64,000 bases of DNA, taken from NCBI RefSeq assembly GCF_030272615.1, contig NC_081415.1:192596695-192660694 (forward strand), in the 5' to 3' direction. The stretch comes from Cryptomeria japonica. Taxonomy: Eukaryota > Streptophyta > Pinopsida > Cupressales > Cupressaceae. This document shows positions 38,327-50,020 of this stretch, in pieces; position 1 is the stretch's first letter; each line of letters opens with the position of its first letter. The notes under the pieces were generated by a model, which did not search any database, was not told the origin of the DNA, and saw nothing but the letters and a program-made list of their open reading frames with translations. The translations under genes and the position numbers were made by a program.

Positions 38327-40955
38327 ATGGATCAAGGTTAGTTTTTGTTTTTTTTTGTCTTTCTTTCTGTTTTATGCAATTTGTTTTATATTTTAAATTT
38401 AATTTCATTAATTTTGATTAGGTTTTTTCATTTTTTGTTTCAAAAACCAGATTCTTCTAATCCAGAAGAAGATCAACCAAATGCACCTCCTAAAAACCCA
38501 CAAGAACAACCAAATGCACCTCGTGAAAACACACAAGAACAACCCCCAATTCCTCCTTTTGACCGCACAGTCGAAACACAGGAAGAATTAATTAATTAGT
38601 TAGGGCCAAATACATCCAAAATCAATAGACTGATTGTAAAATTGATAACTTATGAACTTGACCATCATCAATTTCTCGCCACTAGCCTAGAAACATTAGC
38701 TAGTGGTGCCATAGCTGTTTCCACTGAAATTACCAAATGGGGAAGCTTTAGGGATAGGTGTTGTCAATTCTATGCCAATGGGCTATCATACAATGGAGTT
38801 AAAAACAAAAACATTTCTAAACAACAAATATGTGCCCTTTTTGTTGATCCCAAAACTGGTCAATCATTACCTCCTAATGCAAAGAGGTTTCCCATACATT
38901 GGTGTACCAATGTGCAGATGAAGAATCTTTTTTGGCAAAGGTGGTGGATGGTCTTTGATGATCCACCTTGTAATAATTATGAGGTGCCATTATATTTTTT
39001 GAGAAAAATATATTTTGAGTTTGTGCTCAATGTGCACCCAAATTATTTTGACATGAGAGAGTTTCATGGTAGAGGTGGTGGCTCTGCCCAAGATAGACCT
39101 GGAGCCCGTAGGCGATTAGCCGCGGAGAGTCGCCGCCCCCTAGCACCCAAACCCAAGGTGCATCAGGCTGTCCCATTAGAGCTGAAAGAGTCGATGGAGC
39201 TACAAACTCTTCAGGTGGCCACAACATTGATTGGTGCCATCATCCAGCATGGGACATCATTAGCATACCCTATTGTATTAGATGATGAGCCATTAGAGGG
39301 CGACAGAGAGCCCATCGAGCATATGTGTGTCATTTGCTCGGGGATATGCTCGGGGATAGATGATGCAACCGGTGCAGATGGATACTCATATCATCTATGC
39401 ATGATTTGCGGTTGTAGATGTCAGGATCACATGGTTGAGGATGTCGCGCTGACAGATGAGTTGATGGACATGGTGTTTGCCCATGAGCCACAAACACAGG
39501 TGTGTTGATTTGAATTCATAACATTTTATTTATCAGTCACTTTAATTTTGTAATTACATAAATGAATTTTCATTTATACATCGATTTAAATTAAGACAAA
39601 TAATATGCATTTCAGGATGCAGTAGCGGTATCCCACACACCTCCCCCAGTTACCACAGCTACAATTTCGACGCCTGAGGTATAAATTTTGTAACATGTTA
39701 AAATAGAATAGTACACTTTGAATTCAAAAAAATACAAGATATGCTAACTATCTTTAATGCTTGGTCCAATTTCTGGTTTGTAGGTGTTGACAGGGGACAA
39801 AATGTCCCAAATTGATGACATCACGCTGTCGGCGATCGATTTTGGCCTACAAGGCTATACGGTATCATATTTTGTACAACTCTTTTTATGTATTGTTTTG
39901 ATGGAATATGCAAGCCATTTCATTTTAGATTTTTAAAATTATGTTTAATTTATTATCTGTACTAACATCTCATGTTAATTTTCTGTTTTTAGGGCACCCC
40001 CTCCGCATCTAGGGCTCGTCCGAAGAAAAAGAATATCTCGAAGATGCCAAAACGTGTGAAGAAGGTAATTGAACACATTTTTAGTTGTACAATTGTTTGA
40101 AAATGTTGAAATCAAGTATTAGTTGGGGTTTGTAGATTGATTAGTGTTTTTTTGTCTATTTTACATGTACAGTGGCCATTGAGCTTTGTGGATATGTTGA
40201 ATGCACCTTATTTGCCCGCGAATCAAGAGAGGGCGGAGGTATGTATCTCTAATTTATTTTCTTGATTTCATGATTATATGCACGCGTACATGTGAACTTG
40301 TGATATATTATAATCTTATAATTTTTCATACAGCAAATATCCATACCTATTTCGTCAATGGAGAACCCTCCTCCTTGCACTGGAGAAGCATATCAGGATC
40401 TGGTACACTTTTGTTTGATTTGTAAAATTAATTGTTTTCAACCTTCAATACTTATCATTATATTAATTGTATTTAATCTTTGTACATTTTTTGTATAGGT
40501 AATAGTGACTATTTCTACATCGATGCTGAGCCATCCTTAGTCCATTGGAGAAGTGCTCATCTGAGGCACAGGTACGTCATTGTTCTCTATATTATAGCTT
40601 TTAAGTGTTTTTGATATATTTATGTTAGTACATTGTATTAATTGTACATTTAATCTACAATAGACTCCTTCGCGGTACGACCATAACGTGGATCCATTTA
40701 AGTATGTCTTCAAGAAAACTCCTAAGAGTGACAAGGAGAGGAGAGCGAAGACATTAGCTCTTGGATCAGCTGATGAGGTAATCTACATTTCAATTGCAAA
40801 GGAATTAAAGTTAAATGCAAAGTTATGATGTCAATTGTGAACTATTTTCTACAAAATAATTCTAACTTGGCTTTTGAAATGTGGTTTTGCAGCCATCTAC
40901 AGAGTCGCGTACTGTGCCGAAGAGGCTTGATTTTGATGATCCACCAGAAGTTTAG
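38327..40955 (+). pseudogene. Ten-exon Cys-rich accessory gene of the 12-kb transposon
   Basis: Inferred exons: 38327-38336, 38451-39499, 39616-39678, 39784-39861, 39993-40064, 40173-40238, 40334-40402, 40499-40571, 40664-40777, 40893-40955. All have GT...AG borders. Except for exon 8, every exon from 3 on is a multiple of three and joins in phase 0, giving about 550 codons. The start is chosen because ATGGATCAAG|GT splices in frame to an acidic, Pro-rich repeat (PNAP, EQP). The middle has a Trp-rich segment (LFWQRWWMVFDDPP), then a Cys cluster at codons about 296-330 (CVICSGICSG ... LCMICGCRCQDHM) and a Lys/Arg-rich tail (RARPKKKNISKMPKRVKK). Damage: TAG at 38597-38599 and one extra base in exon 8 near 40539. 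A DNA-binding helper role is inferred from position only. Confidence 0.7.
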
Positions 40956-41136
40956 GATCATATAGTGTTAGTTTTGGTCATAGAATGACCAATACATGTA
41001 GATATATTCTACATTTTTATTGTATATCGATTTGGACATGGCATATGCCACATTTTTGTAATACTTGTATTGACTTGGTAGACATGCCTTTTTTTATATA
41101 TATAAATATCGATATTCAATCCAATAAATGTGTAAT

Positions 41137-41430
41137 GAGTTCATTATTTTGTATTCGTTGTATTTTGTGGTTATCCTTTTATAAATTTAAATGAATATTT
41201 GTATATGTAATCAACAATATGAATATAAACAACAAAAATATATGATATAAAGCATTGCAATCGTGGAATATGATTTCATAAAATTTCTAAAGTGTTGAAT
41301 TAATTGTACAAAACTCCTTGTATTCAGTTCATTATTGTGTATTTGTTGTATTTGGTGTCTGCCCTTTTATAAATTTAAATGAATATTTGCATATGTAATT
41401 AACAATATGAATATAAACAACAAAAATCGA
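41137..41430. repeat. Direct duplication of about 104 bp, period about 189 bp
   Basis: A block containing CATTATT(T/G)TGTATT(C/T)GTTGTATTT and CTTTTATAAATTTAAATGAA and ending AACAACAAAAAT occurs at 41137-41240 and 41325-41428. It lies just downstream of the accessory gene, possibly its 3' UTR or terminator region. Confidence 0.75.
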
Positions 41431-41489
41431 CAATATGAATTTAAACAACAATGTGTTTGGTGCGAGAGCACCCTCACGCTCGCAATGGT

Positions 41490-44400
41490 CAAATTTTATT
41501 CCTCATGTGCACAAACCGACATCGCGAGCGCGTCTGGGTGGGCATGTTTACGCTAGGCATGCCCCTATCATGCATCCCAAAGCACCAGAACGTTGAGAGT
41601 CATACCCTACCGGTGAGATCTCTCAAGTGCCCTGAGTCCAAAAAATTATCAAAATTTGATGGACTATTTCTTGCAATCCACAACACATACGATCGATTTG
41701 TTTGATCCCGTGGGGTCGCGTGAGGCTCGTCTACAATGGCCTATCTCAGTTTTTGACGACTCGAAGCCATTTTCAATAAGTAGCATTTTTTCGCTTGCTC
41801 AAAAAACCGTCAGTTGCTTGCAAGGAAAAATTGCAAGATTGGCTAGAATTGATTTTGTTCCTCGTGTGCACAAACCAACATCGCGAGCGCGTTCGGGTGG
41901 GCATGTTTACACTAGGCATGCCCCTATCGTGCATCCCAAAGCACCAGAACGTCGAGAGTCATACCCTACCGGTGAGATCTCTCAAGTGCCCTGAGTCCAA
42001 AAAATTATCAAAATTTGACGGACTGTTTCTTCCAATCCACGACACATACGGTCGATCTGTTTGATCCCGTGGGGTCACGTGAGGCTCGTCTACAATGGCC
42101 TATCTTGGTTTTCGACGAATCAAAGCCATTTTCAATTAGTAGCATTTTTTCGCCTACTCAAAAAACTGTCAGTTGCTTGCAAGGAAAAGTTGCAAGATTG
42201 GCTAGAATTGATTCTGTTCCTCGTGTGCACAAACCGACGTCACGAGCACGTCTGGGTGGGCATGTTTACGATAGGCATTCCCCTTTCACACATCCCAAAG
42301 CACTAGAACGTCGAGAGTCATACCCTACTGGTGAGATCTCTCAAGTGCCCTGAGTCCAAAAAATTGTCAAAATTTGACGGACTATTTCTTCCAATCCACG
42401 ACACATATGGTTGATCTTTTTGATCTCGTGGGGTCGTATGAGGCTCATCTACAATGACCTATCTCGGTTTTTGACGAATCAAAGCCATTTTCAATTAGTA
42501 GCATTTTTTCGCCTGCTCAAAAAATCGTCAGTTGCTTGCGAGGAAAAGTTGCAAGATTGGCTAGAATTGATTATGTTCCTCATGTGCACAAACCGACATC
42601 GCGAGCGCGTCTAGGTGGGCATGTTTACGCTAGGCATTCCCCTGTCTTGCATCCCAAAGCACCAGAACGCCGAGAGTCATACCCTACCGGTGAGATCTCT
42701 CAAGTGCCCTGAGTCCAAAAAATTGTCAAAATTTGACGGACTATTTCATCCAATCCACAACACATACGATCGATCTGTTTGATCCTGTGGGGTTGCGTGA
42801 GGCTCGTCTACAATGGCCCTTCTCGGTTTTTGATGACTCAAAGCCATTTTTCAATTAGTAGCATTTTTTCGCCTGCTCAAAAAATCGTTATTTGCTTGCA
42901 AGGAAAAGTTGCAAGATTGGCTAGAATTGATTATGTTCCTTGTGTGCACAAACCGACGTCATGAGCGCGTCCGGGTGGGCATTTTTATGATAGGCATGCC
43001 CATTATCATGCATCCCAAAGCACTCGAACATTGAGAGTCATACCCTACCGGTGAGATCTCTCAAGTCAATGAGTCCAAAAAATTGTCAAAATTTGACTGA
43101 CTGTTTCTTCCAATCCACGACACATACGGTCGATCTGTTTGATCCCATGGGGCTGCATGAGGCTCATCTACAATGGACTATCTCAGTTTTCAATTACTCG
43201 AAGCCTATTTCAATTAGTAGCATTTTTTCGCCTGCTCAAAAAACCGTCAGTTGCTTGCAAGGAAAAGTTGCAAGATTGGCTAGAATTGATTATGTTCCTC
43301 GTGTGCACAAACTGATGTTGTGAGTGCATCTGAGTGGGCATGTTTATGCTAGGAATGCCCCTATCATGCATCCCAAAGCACCAGAATGTCAAGAGTCATA
43401 CCCTACCGATGAGATCTCTCAAGTGCCCTGAGTCCAAAAAATTGTCAAAATTTGACGGACTGTTTCTTCCAATCCACGACACATACGGTCGATCTGCTTG
43501 ATCTCGTGGGGTTACATGAGGCTCGTCTACAATGTCCTATCTCAGTTTTTGACTACTCGAAGCCATTTTCAATTAGTAGCATTTTTTCGCCTGCTCAAAA
43601 AATCGTCAGTTGCTTGCAAGGAAAAGTTGCAAGATTGGCTAGAATTGATTATGTTCCTTGTGTGCACAAATGGACGTCGTGAGTGTGTCTGGGTGGGCAT
43701 TTTTATGCTAGGCATGCCCCTGTCATGCATCCCAAAGCACCAGAACGTTGAGAGTCATAACCTACCGGTGAGATCTCTCAAGTGCCCTGAGTCCAAAAAA
43801 TTGTCAAAATTTGATAGACTGTTTCTTCCAATCCACGACACATACGGTCAATCTGTTTGATCCCATGGGGTCACGTGAGGCTCGTCTACAATGGCCTGTC
43901 TCAGTTTTTGATGACTCGAAGCCATTTTCAATTAGTAGCATTTTTTCGCCTGCTCAAAAAACCGTTAGTTGCTTGCAAGGAAAAGTTGCAAGATTGGCTA
44001 GAATTGGTTCTGTTCCTCGTGTGCACAAACCGACATTGTGAGCACGTCTGGGTGGGCATGTTTATGCTAGGCATGCCCCTGTCGTGCATCCCAAAGCACC
44101 AGAACGTCGAGAGTCATACCCTACCGGTGAGATCTCTCAAGTGCCCTGAGTCCAAAAAATTGTCAAAATTTGACGGACTGTTTCTTCCAATCCATGACAC
44201 ATACGGTCAATCTGTTTGATCCCGTGGGGTCATGTGAGGCCTTTCTAAAATGGCCTATCTCGGTTTTCAACGACTCGAAGCCATTTTCAATTAGTAGCAT
44301 TTTTTCGCCTGCTCAAAAAACTGTCAGTTGATTGCAAGGAAAAGTTGCAAGATTGGCTAGAATTGATTATGTTCCTCGTGTGCACAAACTGACGTCGTGA

Positions 44401-44850
44401 GCGCGTCCGGGTGGGCATGTTTACACTAGGCATGCCCCCTTCATGCATCCCAAAGCACCAAAATGTTGAGAGTCATACCCTACCGGTGAGATCTCTCAAG
44501 TGCCCTGAGTCCAAAAAATTGTCAAAATTTGACAGATTGTTTGTTGCAATCCAAGACACATATGGTCGATCTGTTTGATCCCATCGGATCACGTGAGGCT
44601 CATCTATAATGGCCTATCTCGGTTTTCGACGACTCGAAGCTATTTTCAATTAGTATCATTTTTTTGCCTACTCAAAAAATCGTCAGTTGCTTGCAAGGAA
44701 AAGTTGCAAGATTGGCTAGAATTGATTTTGTTCCTCGTGTGCACAAATCGACGTCGCGAGCGCATCCGGGTGGGCATGTTTACGCTAGGCATGCCTCCGT
44801 CGTGCATCCCAAAGCACTAGAACGTCGAGAGTCATAGCCTACCGACGCAA
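41490..44850. repeat. 359-bp tandem repeat array, about 9.4 units, inside the transposon
   Basis: The landmark GTGCACAAA starts at 41507, 41866, 42225, 42584, 42944, 43303, 43662, 44021, 44380 and 44739: eight intervals of 359 bp and one of 360. Units are highly alike. Each holds a hairpin-capable GGGCATG...CATGCCC segment, a CGAGCGCGT-type CpG patch, the constant TACCCTACCGGTGAGATCTC, and usually CGTGTGCACAAA, which equals bases 37876-37887 of the left terminus. Because 359 is not a multiple of three, open frames of 60-120 codons repeat in shifting frames; I regard these as by-products, not genes. The array separates the 3' ends of two convergent genes. Confidence 0.95.
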
Positions 44851-45059
44851 TGTAGAAGTTGCTTGACAACTTTTTTGATAATTTTTTTGACAACAATGAC
44901 AATTTTTGTTCAAATTGTATCTAGTCTCAATCTATCACCCCTATGACCCGATAATGACTCAAATAATTATCCATGATTATACAAGAATCCAAAATGCTCA
45001 TGATTGACCAGGGACACATCACATAGTCACAAAACATTGACACACAAAATAGTCACAAA

Positions 45060-45370
45060 ACATTGTCACATATTATTCAAATCAGCTCTTGGCTATTTGA
45101 TTATACAAAAAATTGTCTTACAAATAATCTCATGGGCTTTTATACAAAATTTGGCATTACAATATATGCAATTCAGCTCATCGCCATTTTAATATACAAA
45201 TCATCTCATGGGCTTTTATACAAAATTTGGCATTACAATATGTGCGATTCAGCTCATCGCCATTTTAATATACAAAATTTGGCATGTACATATGTATAAA
45301 TCAGCTCATTGCCACTTAAGTATACAAAATTATGCCCCTAAACATGTAAAAATCAACTCATGGGCATTTA
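45060..45370. repeat. Short imperfect repeats, period about 76 bp
   Basis: The phrase CTCATGGGCTTTTATACAAAATTTGGC occurs at 45129 and 45205, with partial copies before and after (ATACAAA, (G)TCAGCTCAT(C/T)GCCA). It lies just past the transposase stop codon, so it would fall in the transposase 3' UTR. Confidence 0.75.
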
Positions 45371-45451
45371 TATATACAAAAAATGAATATAGAACAATTC
45401 GTCGACGATTTATACAAAATTCTCAAAATCATTCTACTCTGAACCATAGAA

Positions 45452-48354
45452 TCAATCAAGTGAGCCTTCAAGATCGGCTCTAACCCGTATTGTGTCAAGT
45501 ATTGCCTCGTGGTCAGATTCACAAACTTTCCATAAAATCTTGTTATGAGGTCTACCACGATACTTCATCAAATGAATATTTGTTGCAACAACAAGGTTAG
45601 AGAAATGAAGAATATGTCTGTGTGTTTCGAAGTCCTCGAACAACCAAATATCAGAATTCTTGATAGGGTATCTCCAAAGCCATGTTCCTGTCATGACAAC
45701 AGACCCTATTGGGTACTCAATACCCTCTCCGTCAATGATTGTGGTTGTCAATTTTCTTTTAGGCTCAACACAACGAGACAAATAGTAATATGTTCCTTCT
45801 TCAATGTTCTCTTCTGCAACAACTGCATACACATGACCTGCATTTTATAAAGTGTTAATTAATACCAAAAATAAAGTATGATGTACAACAAAATGAACCA
45901 AAAAGAATACTTGCAAAAAAATTAACTCAAAAAATTACCTGAATCCACTAGGTCAGATACATGGTCAAAATCCACTGATGTGTCCATCTGGCTCAATTGT
46001 AGTGCTTTGGGAATTTGATATGAATCAATGGGAACCAACGGTCTACAAGACCATTTGTCAACCCACTCTTGTGATTCACATTATTCCCACAAACAATACA
46101 TGCATGAAGAGCAAAAACATACCATCTGTCTCGTATAAATTACCAGTGAACTTGAATTTGAACTCATAAATGAGTGCATGTCACTCGATCCTGCAATTGT
46201 ACAACAATCTAGATAGTTTTCAATGTTAGATTCATTGGTCAACCAAAAATATCTACGAACCAATGACGTACCTCGATTACCTGGACCCATCATAGACTTA
46301 AACCATCACACAATTGTTTCCGCATCTACCAACTCAACACCACCTTCGTACTTCAATTCTTCCTTGGCTAGGGCTCTTTTCACACATGCTCCTGCACCAT
46401 CGTGCTCTCCCTTACCATGTCCAGCCTCAGTGAAATTCCAAAAATGTTGTACACCGCTTGTCACATGCATCCTTGTCAGCCAATAAAACATCCTTGCATT
46501 CTTGAATTGTGCGGTGCAATTATCTGACCATATTAAGTGTTGGTTGTATCGTATGTTCCTTTCCCTTAAACTATCATAGAAAACTTTAAAGCATCCTTGT
46601 ACAAACTCTGATGAATGAGTATGATCATTACTTGTGTAGAAGTGATACTCTCTTACAACCTTTCTATCCTCCTTCGTGCTATCATCTGCATGCATGAATG
46701 CTATGTGTACAAAAATAGAAACTTGTGTAGAGTGATAATACATGGATTGCACTTCATTTTGAGGTTGTAGAGTATAATTTTCAGCGAAATCAACGATAGA
46801 GACAATGGTGCCAAGAGGAAATGTGTCCTTACACAACTTGAATTGCTCATCTAACCATCGAGCTCTATGTGTATGTATTATGTACTCATAAACTAGTTTC
46901 TCTTGAAACATTTTCATAAATTGAGCTACACATATATCATTTTTCACTAGCTCACATCTCTTCAAATCTTTTCCATCTTTAACTCCATATGTGATTGTCT
47001 TGTATTTTCCGAAAGAAACTAGTTTCGTACCAATTTCATGTGTGCTCTCCAAATGTTTGCATCTTGGTAAACATTGCAAACCACCACATATAGCACAAGA
47101 ACCTTCCAAACAAGTCATCTTATAATAAATGCAACCATCATGTCTATTACATAACACACTTGAAATAAATTCTCTTGCCGACTTAGGAGGTGCTTGTATA
47201 TTACATTCCTGCAAAACATCGTTAGTGTGCAAAGTAGAACAAATATGACGAAAAATATCATAATGCATGGAAAATTCAATATGCATCCTACAACAACACG
47301 TGGTGCATACATGATTAATTTTAATATAAAAAGGTTTTGCCATTTCAGAAAATCTTTGAGAAATTTTTATTTGAGGAAACTTTTGAAGGAATCTTTCATA
47401 AAATTTAGTTTGAGTCATATCCAAATAGTGTTTCGCATGTGGCTCACGATTTTTAGACCCAATTCGCCTTCTAACAACATCTCTTTGGTTGGGTGATATT
47501 CTTGTGTTGTCATGCCAAAAAATTTCAATTAATGTTTTTAGTGCATCTACAACAACCTTGTCTTTGTGTGGTAGTCTACTCGAGAATGCCCAAAGAGAAT
47601 TATTGTTAGGTTCCTCTATTTGTTCTCACCTCTTTAATGCTTTACTTAATGTTGTTCTACTAACGTTCAATAAATTACTTGTTTTGCTTATCAAACGATC
47701 TTTTTTTATTTTCTTGCTCATTATGGTTGATGTAATGACATGTCGAGTAGCATTAGAATCTTTATTACGTGATTTTGAACCAATAGATTGATATGCATCA
47801 CACAGATTTCTGACAATAGTTCTTTCACTGTTACTTTCAGATGATCTTAGGCCTAGAATTTTCATTGTCTCTCTAAAATTCAAATTTTTAATCATTTGAA
47901 CAATTAATTGACATCTTGCGGTTTGATTTAAGTTTTTAAAATTGTTTTGCCATATTCTTTTAACCATTCTCCTACAAGTTCGTTCATTCATTTTATTGGG
48001 CATTGACTTCAATATATTCTCATCAATGTCAATTAGATACTTTGGTTTCCTACGAATGATTCTAGGAGGTGTTAACATCGGTGCATTATGTAAATTCAAT
48101 TCATCAGGTAGAGAAGGTGTAATATGTTCATCATTTAATTGATTATTCAATGCAGTATCTTCTTCAATTGCATTAGGTTCAAACGGTAAATTATCAAATG
48201 TTTCTTCTTCAATTGCATTAGGTGCATTATATTCGTTTGGTAAATCGAATTGAGATGTTGAGGTTGACATACCTTCTTCTCCCATTGTTCTTATGTCACG
48301 CAATTTCTTCATACGCTGCCTTTGTCTTTCCTTTTGAGCCTCTCGTTGTTCCAT
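45452..48354 (-). pseudogene. Transposase of the 12-kb element, three exons, two in-frame TGA
   Basis: Exons 48354-46123, 46065-45939 and 45837-45452 join in frame across GT...AG introns of 57 and 101 bp, giving 914 codons. The N-terminus is basic (QKERQRQRMKKLRD). Around codons 350-355 there is a Cys cluster (CTTCCC) and near 420-430 CAICGGLQC. Candidate catalytic acids sit in SIVDFAENY (Asp about 522), LIWSDNCTAQFKN (Asp about 611) and GHGKGEHDGAG (Glu about 650 or Asp 652). Together they look like an RNase H-fold DDE/D transposase that cuts and pastes at the terminal repeats. From memory, a similar HGK..CDG.GG motif occurs in transposon proteins scattered through animals; I cannot verify the family. 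TGA at 47626-47628 and 46306-46308 are the only lesions, and each may come from a single C-to-T or G-to-A change. Transcription converges on the accessory gene. Confidence 0.8.
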
Positions 48355-48500
48355 CGTTCCTCACTTGTTCTTTCCCATGGTTGAGATCGGTTGACCTAAA
48401 AAGAATCATATTACATATATATGTAAAGAAAAGTTCAAAAATAAATAAATAACCATAAGTATGCATCTTATCACTATTTTTTGGAATCAAACTATTAAAC

Positions 48501-49000
48501 NNNNNNNNNNNNNNNNNNNNNNNNNNNNNNNNNNNNNNNNNNNNNNNNNNNNNNNNNNNNNNNNNNNNNNNNNNNNNNNNNNNNNNNNNNNNNNNNNNNN
48601 NNNNNNNNNNNNNNNNNNNNNNNNNNNNNNNNNNNNNNNNNNNNNNNNNNNNNNNNNNNNNNNNNNNNNNNNNNNNNNNNNNNNNNNNNNNNNNNNNNNN
48701 NNNNNNNNNNNNNNNNNNNNNNNNNNNNNNNNNNNNNNNNNNNNNNNNNNNNNNNNNNNNNNNNNNNNNNNNNNNNNNNNNNNNNNNNNNNNNNNNNNNN
48801 NNNNNNNNNNNNNNNNNNNNNNNNNNNNNNNNNNNNNNNNNNNNNNNNNNNNNNNNNNNNNNNNNNNNNNNNNNNNNNNNNNNNNNNNNNNNNNNNNNNN
48901 NNNNNNNNNNNNNNNNNNNNNNNNNNNNNNNNNNNNNNNNNNNNNNNNNNNNNNNNNNNNNNNNNNNNNNNNNNNNNNNNNNNNNNNNNNNNNNNNNNNN
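48501..49000. other. Assembly gap of 500 N
   Basis: Exactly 500 unknown bases between the transposase start region and the right subterminal repeats. The round size suggests a placeholder, so the true length is unknown. The transposase promoter and more palindromic repeats probably lie here. Confidence 0.99.
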
Positions 49001-49049
49001 ATATATTATATGAATATACACATATTATACATAGAATATCATATTATAC

Positions 49050-49190
49050 AATAGCGCACACGCGCTGTTTATAGTAAAGATAGCACGTACGCACTGTTTA
49101 ATGGGAAACACGCGCGTACGCGCTTCTTACACTATAAATACCCCGTACACGCTTTTTAAACCATACGTACCTTGTACGCGCTTTTGACTT
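49050..49190. repeat. Right subterminal CpG-rich palindromic repeats
   Basis: About five cores about 29-33 bp apart, including a perfect GCGCGTACGCGC at 49112-49123 identical to 38016-38027. Linkers such as TGTTTATAGTAAA match the left-side TGCTTATAGGAAAA in the same, not inverted, orientation. More copies may lie in the neighbouring gap. Confidence 0.8.
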
Positions 49191-49199
49191 TTTAGGCTT

Positions 49200-50020
49200 G
49201 GAAATAGGCCTGGATGACAAAGCTACGGATTGGAAGTTTGATTTCCCTCCATTTCTCTCATTTTTGACGTGTTTTATTTTATCAACTTGGTTTATCGACT
49301 TTGTCATCATCAGGTTTACACTTCATAAAGTGGGTATTTCTAAAATTGCCACCATATTTTCACCCATCTTCTGAGCTTTCTAACCATATAATCTTTTTTC
49401 AATTTGAACAACAATAACATATTATTATTGAATTTCTTTTACTAGTGTCTCCATAGTTCTCACAGACATAGGTGCACCATTTTTTGAATAACTTTTGATA
49501 TACGTATCCAAATTTTAAAAAATTTATATATTATTGTAGTGCACTTGATTATTTACAATTTAAAAAAAAAAAAAAATTATTTTCGATTTGTTTAGTGCAA
49601 CTTATGCTTCACGCATGAACAGGTACTGAATTTTTAGGATGTGCTCGATTGGAAAAATCATTAAGAAAAACATACTCAACAAAAAATTACAAAAAAATAC
49701 ACATCTTCTAGTGCTCACTCTTAACTTCTTTCTGCCAAAGGATTTGTCAAAATTCTAAATCTAACTATTATGACTTTTTTGGTGCGCACGTCAGACACTA
49801 TGTTATGTTTTTCTGGAAAAAAACAGGGTCAGTTTTTCGTGCGTGAAGGATTTGACCCCCTTAATCTTATCCAATTTGAAAAAGTTTAGTAGTTTGGAAA
49901 CTAGATTCAGAGTACTACAATATTTTTTGTTTGATTATCTTCATATCTTGAGTGGATGACTTTCAAATTTTGCCTCTAAGTTCAGGTTCACCTGATTTCA
50001 GAAAAAAAAGTGTCCACTTA
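49200..50020. other. Non-coding right arm of the transposon
   Basis: No gene, repeat array or RNA signal is visible between the subterminal palindromes and the right terminus. A run of A (49561-49575) is the only simple-sequence feature. Confidence 0.5.

Noticed and set aside
41451-44820. Series of plus-strand open frames of 60-120 codons
   Set aside because: They recur with the 359-bp repeat in shifting frames because the unit lacks stops in places. They share no start context and no domain, so they reflect the array, not genes.
48296-49054. Long open frames on both strands across 48501-49000
   Set aside because: They consist almost wholly of unknown bases in the gap.
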